From the NCBI GenBank assembly GCA_965275905.1, contig CBDHYJ010000078.1, forward strand, positions 1 to 64,000: 64,000 nucleotides of DNA, in the 5' to 3' direction. Under the pieces are notes generated by a model. That model saw only the letters and a list, made by a program, of their open reading frames with translations. It made no database searches and was not told the origin of the DNA. The DNA is from CBDAQD01 sp965275905 (GTDB lineage Bacteria; Pseudomonadota; Alphaproteobacteria; Rhizobiales; JAJFHC01). Positions 27,786-36,619 of this stretch are shown in pieces (within the stretch, counting starts at the first letter, position 1; the number at the start of each line of letters is the position of its first letter). The position numbers and the translations under genes are program-made.

Positions 27786-29156
27786 ATGGATCCTGAAAGC
27801 ATCGCCATGTCGTCTTCAACAGAAAGCTCAGCCGGATCCGCCGAACAGGCGCCGGCGGATACCGAAACGCACGAACCGCAGACGCAGGCCTCCGGCGGGG
27901 CGATGGGCATGCTCCGGGCAATGGAAGTCGATACGCGTCTGCTTGGCATGGTTGTCGCACTTGTCGTCATCTGGATCATCTTCGACCTGTGGACCGGCGG
28001 GCGGTTCATAACGCCGCGCAACATGTTCAACCTGTCGGTCCAGACGGCCTCCGTCGCCGTGATGGCGACGGGCATGGTGTTCATCATCGTGGCGCGCCAC
28101 ATCGATCTTTCGGTCGGCTCCATGCTGGGCCTGATCGCCATGGTGATGGGGGTGGTCCAGGCCGAAATGCTGCCGTCCGCGCTCGGGTTCAATCATCCGG
28201 CAACGTGGGTCATCACGATTCTTGTCGGGCTGGCGCTGGGCGCCCTGATCGGAGGCACGCAAGGCTACATCGTCGGCTATCTGGGCGTTCCGGCTTTCAT
28301 CGTTACGCTCGGCGGTCTGCTGGTCTGGCGGGGCGCCGCGTGGTGGGTCACTCAGGGACGCACCGTGGCGCCGCTGGACGAGAATTTCACCATCTTCGGC
28401 GGCGGGGTGGCGGGCACCCTCGGCAGTACCTGGAGCTGGGTGTTCGGCGCGGTTGCGGTGGCCGCGATCGTTTTCGCCGCGGTCCGCGGCCGCCGCCAGC
28501 GCAAGCTGTTCGACTTTCCGCTGAAGCCGATGTGGGCCGAATACACCAACGTGTCGGTGCTGACGGTGGTGGTGCTCGGGTTCGTCTGGATAATGAACAG
28601 CTATCCGGTGCCGCCGCGTGCCGCGCAGCGTCTTGCCGAGGCGCGCGGCTGGGAGGTCCCGCCGGAAGGCCTCTCCCTGATGCACGGTATCGCCATACCC
28701 GTTGTCTGCGTGGCCGTGATCGCTGTGGCGATGACCATCATCGCCAAGCGCACCAAGTTCGGACGCTACATCTTTGCCATCGGCGGCAATCCGCAGGCTG
28801 CGGATCTCTCAGGCATCGATACAAGGCGTATCACATTCTACATCTTCACGCTGATGGGCGTCCTGTGCGCACTCTCCGCCGTGATTGCCTCGGCGAGGCT
28901 GCAGTCCGCCGCCAACGATCTCGGCACGCTCGACGAGTTGCGCGTGATCGCGGCAGCCGTCATCGGCGGTTCGTCGCTCGCAGGCGGTATCGGCACGATC
29001 TACGGCGCGATCCTCGGCGCGCTGGTGATGCAGAGCCTGCAGAGCGGCATGGCGCTGGTCGGCGTCAACACCTCGTTGCAGTCGATTGTCATCGGCCTTG
29101 TTCTCATCCTGGCGGTATGGGTCGATCAGGTCTACCGCCGCCGGCTCCAGGAGTGA
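27786..29156 (+). CDS. xylH: Xylose ABC transporter permease
   Basis: 456-residue inner-membrane permease with about ten membrane spans. The hallmark EAA-like region of the sugar permease family is visible in GRYIFAIGGNPQAADLSGID, preceded by ARHIDLSVGSMLGLIAM. The N-terminal 45 residues are a polar extension rich in Ser, Glu and Ala, absent from most relatives, so the true start may be at a later Met (27807 or about 27903). It follows xylF by 107 bases and precedes xylG by seven. Confidence 0.92.
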   Translation: MDPESIAMSSSTESSAGSAEQAPADTETHEPQTQASGGAMGMLRAMEVDTRLLGMVVALVVIWIIFDLWTGGRFITPRNMFNLSVQTASVAVMATGMVFIIVARHIDLSVGSMLGLIAMVMGVVQAEMLPSALGFNHPATWVITILVGLALGALIGGTQGYIVGYLGVPAFIVTLGGLLVWRGAAWWVTQGRTVAPLDENFTIFGGGVAGTLGSTWSWVFGAVAVAAIVFAAVRGRRQRKLFDFPLKPMWAEYTNVSVLTVVVLGFVWIMNSYPVPPRAAQRLAEARGWEVPPEGLSLMHGIAIPVVCVAVIAVAMTIIAKRTKFGRYIFAIGGNPQAADLSGIDTRRITFYIFTLMGVLCALSAVIASARLQSAANDLGTLDELRVIAAAVIGGSSLAGGIGTIYGAILGALVMQSLQSGMALVGVNTSLQSIVIGLVLILAVWVDQVYRRRLQE

Positions 29157-29163
29157 GGGCACC

Positions 29164-29961
29164 ATGACGCAGCAAAACGGATCAACGCCGCTCGTCGAGA
29201 TGCGCAATATCAGTGTGAGCTTCGGCGGCATCAAGGCTGTCGACGACGTTACCTGCAACCTCTTTCCCGGCGAGGTGGTCGGACTGCTCGGCCACAACGG
29301 TGCCGGCAAGTCGACGTTGATCAAGGTGCTGTCGGGTGCCTATCAGGCCAATGCGGGGGAGATACATATCAACGGTGACAAGGCCGACATCAGCACGGCG
29401 CGGGATGCCCGCAAGTACAATATCGAGACCATCTACCAGACGCTCGCGCTGGCAGACAATCTCGACGCCGCGGCCAACCTGTTTCTCGGCCGCGAACTGG
29501 TGTCGCCGACCGGCATGCTCGACGACGTCAAGATGGAGGCCGAGACCCGCGAGATCATGGGCCGGCTGAACCCGAACTTCCGCAAGTTCTCTGCTCCCGT
29601 TTCCGCGTTGTCCGGTGGCCAGCGGCAGTCCGTGGCGATTGCGCGCGCGGTCTATTTCAACGCACGCATTCTGATCATGGACGAGCCGACGGCCGCACTC
29701 GGCATTCAGGAGACCGCGATGGTGGCCGACCTGATCAAGCAGCTCAAATCGGAAGGCATCGGCATCTTCCTGATCAGTCACGACATCCACGACGTCTTCG
29801 ACCTTGCGGACCGGCTGACCGTGATGAAGAACGGCCGGCTCGTCGGGACGGTGAAAACTGAAGACGTCAGCCAGGATGATGTGCTCGGCATGATCATTCT
29901 CGGCAAGCGGCCTGAGGGCGTGCACGTCGAAGGGGCGGAGATGGAGACGCCCGTTGCCTGA
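29164..29961 (+). CDS. xylG: Sugar ABC transporter ATPase (single-domain XylG/FrcA type)
   Basis: 265-residue ATP-binding protein. Walker A GHNGAGKST, signature LSGGQRQSVAIARA, Walker B ILIMDEPTAAL and the switch His in LISHDIHD. It has one nucleotide-binding domain, unlike the two-domain E. coli XylG (about 510 residues), so it would act as a homodimer. I used ATG 29164 rather than the frame opening at 29086, which overlaps xylH. Together with XylF and XylH it completes a pentose importer. Confidence 0.92.
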   Translation: MTQQNGSTPLVEMRNISVSFGGIKAVDDVTCNLFPGEVVGLLGHNGAGKSTLIKVLSGAYQANAGEIHINGDKADISTARDARKYNIETIYQTLALADNLDAAANLFLGRELVSPTGMLDDVKMEAETREIMGRLNPNFRKFSAPVSALSGGQRQSVAIARAVYFNARILIMDEPTAALGIQETAMVADLIKQLKSEGIGIFLISHDIHDVFDLADRLTVMKNGRLVGTVKTEDVSQDDVLGMIILGKRPEGVHVEGAEMETPVA

Positions 29962-29970
29962 GGTGGCGCC

Positions 29971-31162
29971 GTGAACATACAGGACGCTCCGATGGATACT
30001 CCGCGCCTGCGGATCCTTGACCACGTCCGGCGCAAGGGCGCGATCTCGCGCATCGACCTTTCGGAGCAGATCGGCATCTCGCCCGCCACCGTCTCGGTGC
30101 TCTGCGCGGAGCTGATCGAGAACGGCCTGTGCCGGGATGCCGCCGAGACGGTCATGGCACCCAACCGGCGCGGCCGGCCGAAGACGATGCTGCAGCTGAC
30201 GCCGGATGCGGCCTACGCGTGCGGGGTCAAGGTGTCGATGCACCGGATTGCCGTGACGGTGACCGACTTCTGCGGCGAGGTCGTTCACGCGCGAACGCAG
30301 AATGTCCGTGCCAAGGACGAGAGCGCGGAAAAGATTGCCGACATCTGCGCCGATCTGGTGGATGGCGCCATCGCGTATTCGCAGATCGACCGGGAAAGGC
30401 TGGCCGGTATCGGCGTCGGCTTACCCGGTTTCGTCAGCTATCCGGACGGCGTGGTCTACTGGAGTCCGGTATTCGGCGACCGGCGGGTGGACTTCAAGGC
30501 GCTTCTGGAAGAGCGCATGGAGTCGAACGTGCTGGTCGACAACGACGCCAATCTGGCGACGGTCGCGGAACGCTGGTTCGGCCACGGCCGTGACGTCGAC
30601 AACTTCGTGGTCATCACGGTGGAGCATGGCGTCGGCATGGGGATGTACGCCAACGCGCGGCTGGTGCGCGGCATGCGCGGGTTCAGCGGCGAGTTCGGCC
30701 ACACCAAGATCCAGCTCGACGGTGCCCTGTGCCGCTGCGGCCAGCGCGGCTGTGTCGAGGCCTATGTGGCCGACTACCGCGATCGCCCGCGACGCGGCGG
30801 TGTTCGGTAGCTCGGCCGATCTGGACGATCCGTCCGCCGTGCAGGCCACGGTCGAAGCGCTCATGGAAAAGGCGCGTGCCAGCGACGAGGCGGCCGGCGC
30901 CCTGTTCGACCGTGCGGGCCAGCGGCTGGGGGCGGCGATCGCAAATATCGTGAATATCTTCAATCCGCCGCTTGTCATCATTTCCGGCGCGCGGGCGACC
31001 TATGCCGACTCGGTGTTCTTCAGTTCCATGGAGCGCGCGCTGGAACGGTTTCAGTTGATCTCGGAACTGCAGCAGCCGCGCATCGAGGTGCACGGTTGGG
31101 GCGATGACGTCTGGGCGCGCGGAGCGGCGGCATTGGTACTTGAAGCGCACGTGGCGCAATAG
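29971..31162 (+). pseudogene. ROK-family transcriptional regulator (XylR-like), frameshifted
   Basis: An N-terminal winged helix (RILDHVRRKGAISRIDLSEQ) and a ROK sugar-kinase-like domain read in one frame to a stop at 30810. This includes the zinc-binding ROK motif CRCGQRGCVEAYVADY. The remaining third (IARDAAVFGSSADLDD ... VLEAHVAQ) is in the +1 frame and ends at 31162. The switch lies at 30776-30782: GACTACC followed by GCGATCGCC; removing one C restores DYAIARDAA and a normal product of about 396 residues. Either a recent mutation or a sequencing error. If intact, it would be expected to repress the xyl operon. Confidence 0.85.
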
Positions 31163-31176
31163 TAGCGGCAGAGATT

Positions 31177-32070
31177 ATGCGGCAGACCGTTGTCCTGCGT
31201 TCACCTCCGCACGAAGCCGTGCTTTCGCCGGACATCGGCGGGTCACTGCTGCGATTCTCCACGAAACAGCCCGATGGCGAGACGTGGCACTGGCTCAGGC
31301 CGGCCGCCGATGACGTGGCCTGCGCACTTGAGACGGCCTGTTTCCCAATGCTGCCGTTCTGCAACCGCATTGCCGACGCGCGGTTCTGCTATGGCGGGAA
31401 GGACGTCCGACTCGCTGCGAACTTTCCGCCCGAGCCTCACGCCATTCACGGTGTGGGCTGGCAGTCCTCCTGGCAGGTGTCCCGCGCCGCTGGAAAGCAG
31501 GTCGTTTTGCGGTTTGATCATGATGGTGGAGGATGGCCCTGGCCATTCACGGCGACTCAGAGTTGTTCGCTCGCGGACGACGGACTGACGATCGAACTCG
31601 CCGTCCGCAACCGTTCGAACGAGACCATGCCGTCCGGCCTCGGCCTGCATCCATACTTTGCACGGAACGGAGCAGTCTCCGTGACCGCGCCGGCGCAGGA
31701 ACTCTGGTTCAACGACGGCCGCAACCTTCCGTTCGCGCGCGTCTCGAAGGACCCGCTGCTCGACGCGCTGAAAGGCGGCAGTCCGCTGCCGTCAGGCTAT
31801 GACAACCAGATTTCCGGCTGGACGGGCAGGGCCGACATCGTCTGGCAAGACACACGACACCGCCTGACCTTGAGCACATCGCCCGCGCTCAGCAGAGCCG
31901 TCGTCTATTCGCCTGCGGACGAACCGTTCTTCTGCTTCGAGCCGGTTACCCATGCCTGGAACGCGCTCGGCGGCAGTCCGGCGCGTCACGCCGAACGCGG
32001 CGTGATTGCGCTCGCTCCTGGCCAGACCCACACCCTGTCGGTGCGCTTGGCGGTCGGCTCTGACAATTGA
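31177..32070 (+). CDS. Aldose 1-epimerase family protein
   Basis: 297-residue mutarotase-like beta-sandwich protein. Characteristic segments are PMLPFCNRIADARF, HGVGWQSSWQV with the first active-site His, GLHPYF with the second, and the C-terminal FCFEPVTHAWNAL carrying the acidic residue. It is 14 bases after the ROK gene and ends the operon. Probably interconverts sugar anomers to feed the dehydrogenase, which uses one anomer; specificity is inferred from context. Confidence 0.85.
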   Translation: MRQTVVLRSPPHEAVLSPDIGGSLLRFSTKQPDGETWHWLRPAADDVACALETACFPMLPFCNRIADARFCYGGKDVRLAANFPPEPHAIHGVGWQSSWQVSRAAGKQVVLRFDHDGGGWPWPFTATQSCSLADDGLTIELAVRNRSNETMPSGLGLHPYFARNGAVSVTAPAQELWFNDGRNLPFARVSKDPLLDALKGGSPLPSGYDNQISGWTGRADIVWQDTRHRLTLSTSPALSRAVVYSPADEPFFCFEPVTHAWNALGGSPARHAERGVIALAPGQTHTLSVRLAVGSDN

Positions 32071-32087
32071 TCCGCGCGCGCAATCCG

Positions 32088-32801
32088 CTATTCGATTACC
32101 CAGGTCATCGAAACGGTGATGCTGAGGCTCTGCTCGCCGGCCTGCACCGGAACGGAGTCGGCGGCTTCCATCCGGGCGGCGGCAAAGCGCACGGGCTGCG
32201 GCTGGAAGCCGCCGGATTCGCTGATCGTAATGATGGGGCCGAGCGTCACGCCGGCGGCTTCGGCATAGAGCGCCGCCTTGCGCCTGGCGTCCGCCACGGC
32301 GCGACGGCGGGCCTCGTCGCGCAGTTCCTTCGGATCGGCAATGGAGAAGCGGATACCGTCAATGGTGTTCGACCCGAGAGACACCACGGCATCGAGCGTT
32401 TCGCCAAGCCTGGCGATGTCGCGGACGACAACGGCGACCCGGTTCGACACGCGGTAGCCCCGGATCTTCGGCGGACGCCCGTCCTTGTAGCGCTGGTACT
32501 GCGGGCCGACATTGAAGTTCGAGGTCTGAATGTCGTTCTCGGCGATGCCGCGTCCCTTGAGGCCCTCGATCACCTCGGCCATCGCGGTGTTGTTGGCGGT
32601 GAGCGCCTCGCGGGCGGTCCGCCCCTCGACAACCACGCCGGTCGTGATACGCGCGACGTCGGGCGGCGCGGTTACCTCGCCGGTGCCGGCCAGCGTCATT
32701 GTACGGGGCTGCGCATTGTCAGCGGCGTCGGCCGCGAGAGGTGAGACGAGCAGCGCAAGCGTGGCGATCAGGGGCAGGGCGGTGCGCGGAAGAACGGTCA
32801 T
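32088..32801 (-). CDS. SIMPL-domain (DUF541) periplasmic protein
   Basis: 237 residues with a signal peptide (cleavage near AADA) and a SIMPL domain: VTAPPDVARITTGVVVEGRTA, IQTSNFNVGPQY, and the DARRKAALYAEAAGV helix. The family is linked to oxidative stress and outer-membrane interaction, but its biochemical role is not firm. It is convergent with the epimerase gene (17-base gap). The 197 bases between its start and the tRNA gene hold no gene I can see. Confidence 0.88.
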   Translation of the reverse strand: MTVLPRTALPLIATLALLVSPLAADAADNAQPRTMTLAGTGEVTAPPDVARITTGVVVEGRTAREALTANNTAMAEVIEGLKGRGIAENDIQTSNFNVGPQYQRYKDGRPPKIRGYRVSNRVAVVVRDIARLGETLDAVVSLGSNTIDGIRFSIADPKELRDEARRRAVADARRKAALYAEAAGVTLGPIITISESGGFQPQPVRFAAARMEAADSVPVQAGEQSLSITVSMTWVIE

Positions 32802-32998
32802 GGCGGATCAGTCCTTGTTTATGGTCTGGCGGATATATAGCAATGAAATGGCGTGGACGAAGGGCCAATGCGCGCCGTGTCGGGTAACGGGCTCTCAGGT
32901 GGACCGGCGGTGGCGCAATGGGGCTTTGGCAAGCCTGGCAATTCTGCTATAGCAGGCGCTGCGTGAACGGTGCATGAACCGGCGTTCCCGCACAGCGT

Positions 32999-33075
32999 GG
33001 GCCTGTAGCTCAGTTGGTTAGAGCCGACCGCTCATAACGGTCTGGTCGCAGGTTCGAGTCCTGCCGGGCCCACCA
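32999..33075 (+). tRNA. tRNA with CAU anticodon, probably tRNA-Ile2 (lysidine-modified)
   Basis: 77 bases including an encoded CCA end. The acceptor stem GGGCCTG pairs with CGGGCCC, the D arm contains GCTCAGTTGGTTAGAGC, the anticodon loop is CTCATAA between GACCG and CGGTC, and the T arm carries GGTTCGAGTCC. CAU can be elongator Met or Ile2; the GGGCC start and the anticodon-stem sequence look more like bacterial tRNA-Ile2, whose wobble C is converted to lysidine by TilS. Its 3' end serves as the left boundary of a genomic island. Confidence 0.85.
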
Positions 33076-33078
33076 TTC
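33057..33078 (+). repeat. Left attachment-like repeat (tRNA 3' end)
   Basis: 22 bases covering the end of the T arm, acceptor stem, CCA and the next three bases. An identical copy is at 36396-36417 in direct orientation. Confidence 0.9.
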
Positions 33079-33148
33079 AGTTCCCTGACGAGTTAGCAAA
33101 CCGTCAGTGTAATAAGAGCCATCGTGCAAAGCGATTCCTTGAACAATT

Positions 33149-34402
33149 CTATTTCCTGGCCTTTTGGGCGGGCGACCGCTTGACCTTTAAGCGTCTCTGG
33201 GCGGACAGAGCGGATGCGATGAAGTTCAGCGCCCAAACTTTGACCCTTCCTTTCATTGATGCCTGTGCCTGCGTCACAAATCGCGTGTATGCCACCGAAC
33301 TGGTAATATCAGGATTTCTTCTGGGTTCGGTAATTTCATAGGAACCGTCATTCAGTTTCAGCTCAAAGTGCGTCTTGGGATTGTTACTTTTGCAGTTGGA
33401 TGTAACTCGGTCCACAATCAGGATCCGAACTTTCTGCGGATACCAGAGATTTCTCTCGAACCATCCAGGCGAACGGAATTTGAAAACCGTAAATACAGTG
33501 CGTTCGATCTTGAGGTCTTTTTCATAGGTTTCTTCACGCACAGTCTTCAATGCTGCTTCGATTGACGCGCTCAGTTCCGCGTCAATGAGTTTAGCGAATG
33601 GTGCTTTCGCAGTTACAGCGGCTTTGATCTCAGAGGATCGCACAATTTTGCTGCCAACATCGCAGCGTTTGATAAGGCGGCGTGTTGGATATTCGTAAGT
33701 CTTCGGAAACGGTATCGTAGGCCGTTCTATTTTCCGAATTTCCGAGAGTTGGGTCTTCGGAATCCAACCAATTACACCTTTGCACCCATGGGGCTTAAGA
33801 CACTCGACTTCTATGTGTTCACGACCACTGTCGTCATACAGATTGCCGCGCCAAGCAAATATCCGCCCGCGGCCAATTTCGGACTTCATTTTTAGGCCAG
33901 AATCTTTGTAGAACTCGGCAGCTTCTACTGAGATGAATAGCTGTTCAGCAGAATGAGCAGATTTGAGTCTCTCATATTCCTCAGGGGCGATGAGTTTCCT
34001 TTCAATATCAAGAACGTTTAGATAGAGGAACGAATTACTCGACAACGAAAAAGCCAAATGTCTGCCGTTAAGCTTAGCATCAAGGATGAGAACATGCTCG
34101 CCCGGCCTTATAAACTCACTCGTCGAACCGGTGGCGGCATTTGAAAAGCGATTTGTGCGAGCATCATACACTGCCGACAATCCGAAAGTGAGATTGGTCG
34201 TCGTGAACCCTTCATGCAGAACACGCATTCGTTGCGCGCAGCGTTCCCAGTATCTTTCCGGTGCGCCATTCCAAACAAGTCGAGACTCGCCAGTTTTGAA
34301 AGTGCACATATACATTTCATCGACATTGGTCTGTGCATCTCCATTTGCTGTTGCTGTCCCTAAAAGGATTGCAGTTGCCAAGAGGCAAGCATTTGTGCGC
34401 AT
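33149..34402 (-). CDS. Hypothetical exported protein in the tRNA island
   Basis: About 417 residues from the ATG at 34402 (MRTNACLLATAILLGTATANG), which gives a good signal peptide; a longer frame starts at 34423 with seven extra residues. The mature protein is soluble and rich in Lys, Arg and Glu, with no motif I recognise; Cys residues occur at about six places (for example MCTFKTG, ECLKPHGCKG). A basic C-terminal tail ends RRLKVKRSPAQKARK. It is divergent from the other island gene. Probably periplasmic. Confidence 0.7.
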   Translation of the reverse strand: MRTNACLLATAILLGTATANGDAQTNVDEMYMCTFKTGESRLVWNGAPERYWERCAQRMRVLHEGFTTTNLTFGLSAVYDARTNRFSNAATGSTSEFIRPGEHVLILDAKLNGRHLAFSLSSNSFLYLNVLDIERKLIAPEEYERLKSAHSAEQLFISVEAAEFYKDSGLKMKSEIGRGRIFAWRGNLYDDSGREHIEVECLKPHGCKGVIGWIPKTQLSEIRKIERPTIPFPKTYEYPTRRLIKRCDVGSKIVRSSEIKAAVTAKAPFAKLIDAELSASIEAALKTVREETYEKDLKIERTVFTVFKFRSPGWFERNLWYPQKVRILIVDRVTSNCKSNNPKTHFELKLNDGSYEITEPRRNPDITSSVAYTRFVTQAQASMKGRVKVWALNFIASALSAQRRLKVKRSPAQKARK

Positions 34403-34855
34403 CTCCCATTCCCTCCGCGTCACGTGTTGGTTTTGTTGCTCCCCAAGACCAGATGCCCATAACGCGAGATTCTAAGAAATCTGCGGGATTACGGGAAAAG
34501 ATCGCTCAGAGGTTTCGTGGTTTTCTTTGGCGTTGAATTCATCTGAAAAGTGGTATTCTGGGAGGCAATCAGCACGCTGAATATCGGTTGGTGAATCTCC
34601 GAATCAGCTCAATAAAAATTCGCCGGTTCGGTGGCCATTTAGTCCAAATTGGCTTCAGCCAAAGAGTCAGGATTCGGAATTTTTGACTTATTGGTCACAA
34701 GTTTTGGATGGGCAAGAATTTGAATGATTGAGCCAGTTTCGGCTTTTATCAAATTCTTCGATTTTTCAACCAAAAGTATTCGATAAATTTTTGATCAAAC
34801 ATTGCAAATTTTTGTCAAATATTGTCTAAATGACCCTCTGGGAAGGGGGGATAGT
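34403..34855. other. AT-rich divergent promoter region of the tRNA island
   Basis: No convincing gene. Just upstream of the plus-strand gene is an imperfect tandem repeat: AAATTTTTGATCAAACATTG (34785-34804) and AAATTTTTGTCAAATATTG (34806-34824). Its place before a ribosome binding site suggests an operator or a regulatory RNA element. A purine-rich run (34842-34850) is the ribosome binding site. Confidence 0.4.
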
Positions 34856-36340
34856 ATGTCGCGCATTTCTTTGCTGTGCAGCCTTGCCGCTGCTTTGGAA
34901 GAGGAAAAACTCACGAGGATTTTGACTGCCTACAACGAGCAGTTGAAAGACCTCGTGACCAAAGGTGATACAAAAGGAAAGATCAACTACCCCAAATTAG
35001 CGCGCCATATTCACTATGTAGCGCTGGCTGTTGCCGAAGACCGTCACAAGAAACGCGTTTCAGCAACTCCGCATTCAGATACCTCTAACGCCGGAATTGG
35101 ATCCAACGACTCGACGAGCTCAAAGGGACCCGCATGGAAATACATTGCGGACAAAGTAGAGCACGTATGTGGTTCCCACTCTGAAGATTTCAAAGGCCTT
35201 CTTCCAAAAAAGGTGACCAATGACCGCATTAGCAGCTTCGCCACCTTTGGATCAATGGCGAATGGTGTTAGTACGCCTTGCTTTTACGTGGCTTTGGTTC
35301 TCTTCATTATCTATTCGTCTGAGACAGGAGAGACGGATCGAGATTTTTTCAAACGCGCTATTCCCAAGAGAGAAAGAGACTTATCGCGGCTGCTATTTGA
35401 CGACATGAGTTCTGCGCTGCGTTCTGAAGTACGGACGGATACCGATGACGAGGAACACGAAATAACTGTGAATTTCAACATAAAAAGGAGCAAGACAGAC
35501 GAGTTCATCAAGTATTTCGATCAGTATGCCTTCAGTGATGACGGACGCGCACATTTGGTACTGTATCGGCCGACGCGGTCAGATCCGGCAATCCTGATCA
35601 AAACCTTTCTGTCAATCGGGCCGCACTCCGAAGACAAAGACGGCTATGCATATGCGCACTATTACAAGCCGGTTGATGGGACGCCCCGTACTCGCTTCAG
35701 TGGGGGAAAAGTTCTTCCAATGGACAATGGTTTGTTTATGGCGGGCGGTCAGAAACCGCACGCACTTAATGAAAGAACAGATAAACCATTTATCTCTCTC
35801 AAAACAATGGCATTTCGATGGACGGATATCGACAACAACGCGCCAGTTTTGCCTGGCCTTGTCATGTCGACCAACTTTGAGGGAGAGCAATTGGTTTCAA
35901 GGATTGTTGCTCGAATTACGCCAATTCCGCATTCCGACGAACTTGAGCTAAGATCGGTGAGAAATGATGATCTGGTCGAAAACTTGAAGGCAGATATCGA
36001 AAAAGAAAAAGCAGTAATCGAGGAAATAACAAAGAACAAAAGCCTCTATTATGAGAACGCATCGAACTTTGTCATTTATGACTCTGAAATCGACATTCGA
36101 AAATTAGCTGATCGAATTCTCTCTTTGACGAATAACCGACCAAATCCAAAGACAGGCGTTGCGGCGCCCTCGGGATACTCCAGAAGAGCCCAGCGAAAGA
36201 TCGAAAAGCTGACTAGTCCTCGCCTTAGTACGGTCATCGATGATGCATTCGAGCATGACGACAGTGCCTACCAGGACAAAGACGGGAACTACTATAATTT
36301 TTGGGAGCATACCCGTTTTGGTCCGCTAACCATTTCGTAA
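34856..36340 (+). CDS. Hypothetical protein (494 aa) in the tRNA island
   Basis: Family not recognised. ATG 34856 follows GGAAGGGGGG, a strong ribosome binding site; an upstream in-frame ATG at 34802 is unlikely. The N-terminus is helical (LLCSLAAALEEEKLTRILTAYNEQ), with one short hydrophobic stretch around residues 140-155 (FYVALVLFIIYSS). A charged middle follows (TDTDDEEHEITVNFNIK), then a helix NLKADIEKEKAVIEEITKNK near residue 390-410. AT-rich with unusual codon use. Predicted mostly soluble and cytoplasmic. Small two-gene tRNA islands often carry phage defence or competition genes, but nothing in this protein proves it. Confidence 0.7.
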   Translation: MSRISLLCSLAAALEEEKLTRILTAYNEQLKDLVTKGDTKGKINYPKLARHIHYVALAVAEDRHKKRVSATPHSDTSNAGIGSNDSTSSKGPAWKYIADKVEHVCGSHSEDFKGLLPKKVTNDRISSFATFGSMANGVSTPCFYVALVLFIIYSSETGETDRDFFKRAIPKRERDLSRLLFDDMSSALRSEVRTDTDDEEHEITVNFNIKRSKTDEFIKYFDQYAFSDDGRAHLVLYRPTRSDPAILIKTFLSIGPHSEDKDGYAYAHYYKPVDGTPRTRFSGGKVLPMDNGLFMAGGQKPHALNERTDKPFISLKTMAFRWTDIDNNAPVLPGLVMSTNFEGEQLVSRIVARITPIPHSDELELRSVRNDDLVENLKADIEKEKAVIEEITKNKSLYYENASNFVIYDSEIDIRKLADRILSLTNNRPNPKTGVAAPSGYSRRAQRKIEKLTSPRLSTVIDDAFEHDDSAYQDKDGNYYNFWEHTRFGPLTIS

Positions 36341-36395
36341 GCACATTAAGGCCAACGGCGCGATATGGAGAACCCATTCACTCCGGCTTATGCGT

Positions 36396-36417
36396 AGTCC
36401 TGCCGGGCCCACCATTC
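36396..36417 (+). repeat. Right attachment-like repeat (displaced tRNA 3' end)
   Basis: 22 bases identical to 33057-33078. It lacks the rest of the tRNA and marks the right island boundary. Confidence 0.9.
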
Positions 36418-36619
36418 CGCGCCACGGCATTGCGCCTTTCTCAAGCTGCCTTTTGCGCCTGCCGGCAAGGGCGTCTTGCCGTTCCTGTCGATGCTGGATT
36501 ACCCTGCATTCCGGCCTGTCACCGAACGGGCCGTGGGCCGCCATAATCCCCGGGTCCGCGGCCGGAACGCGGTGATCGGGCCAGTCACAGATGCAACGGT
36601 CCAGCAGGAGCTCTCTTTC

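Larger units (their letters stand above)
33057..36417. mobile_element. 3.3-kb integrase-less genomic island in the CAU tRNA gene
   Basis: Bounded by 22-bp direct repeats of the tRNA 3' end, the usual footprint of tyrosine-integrase insertion. The intact tRNA is on the left, a tRNA-end fragment on the right. The interior is AT-rich and carries two divergent unknown genes. No integrase, transposase or phage gene is inside, so it is either a decayed island or a cargo unit moved by an enzyme from elsewhere. Confidence 0.85.

Noticed and set aside
32999..33075. Initiator or elongator tRNA-Met
   Set aside because: CAU anticodon permits it, but no initiator-type mismatch at the acceptor end is seen and the sequence looks closer to tRNA-Ile2; left as probable rather than certain.
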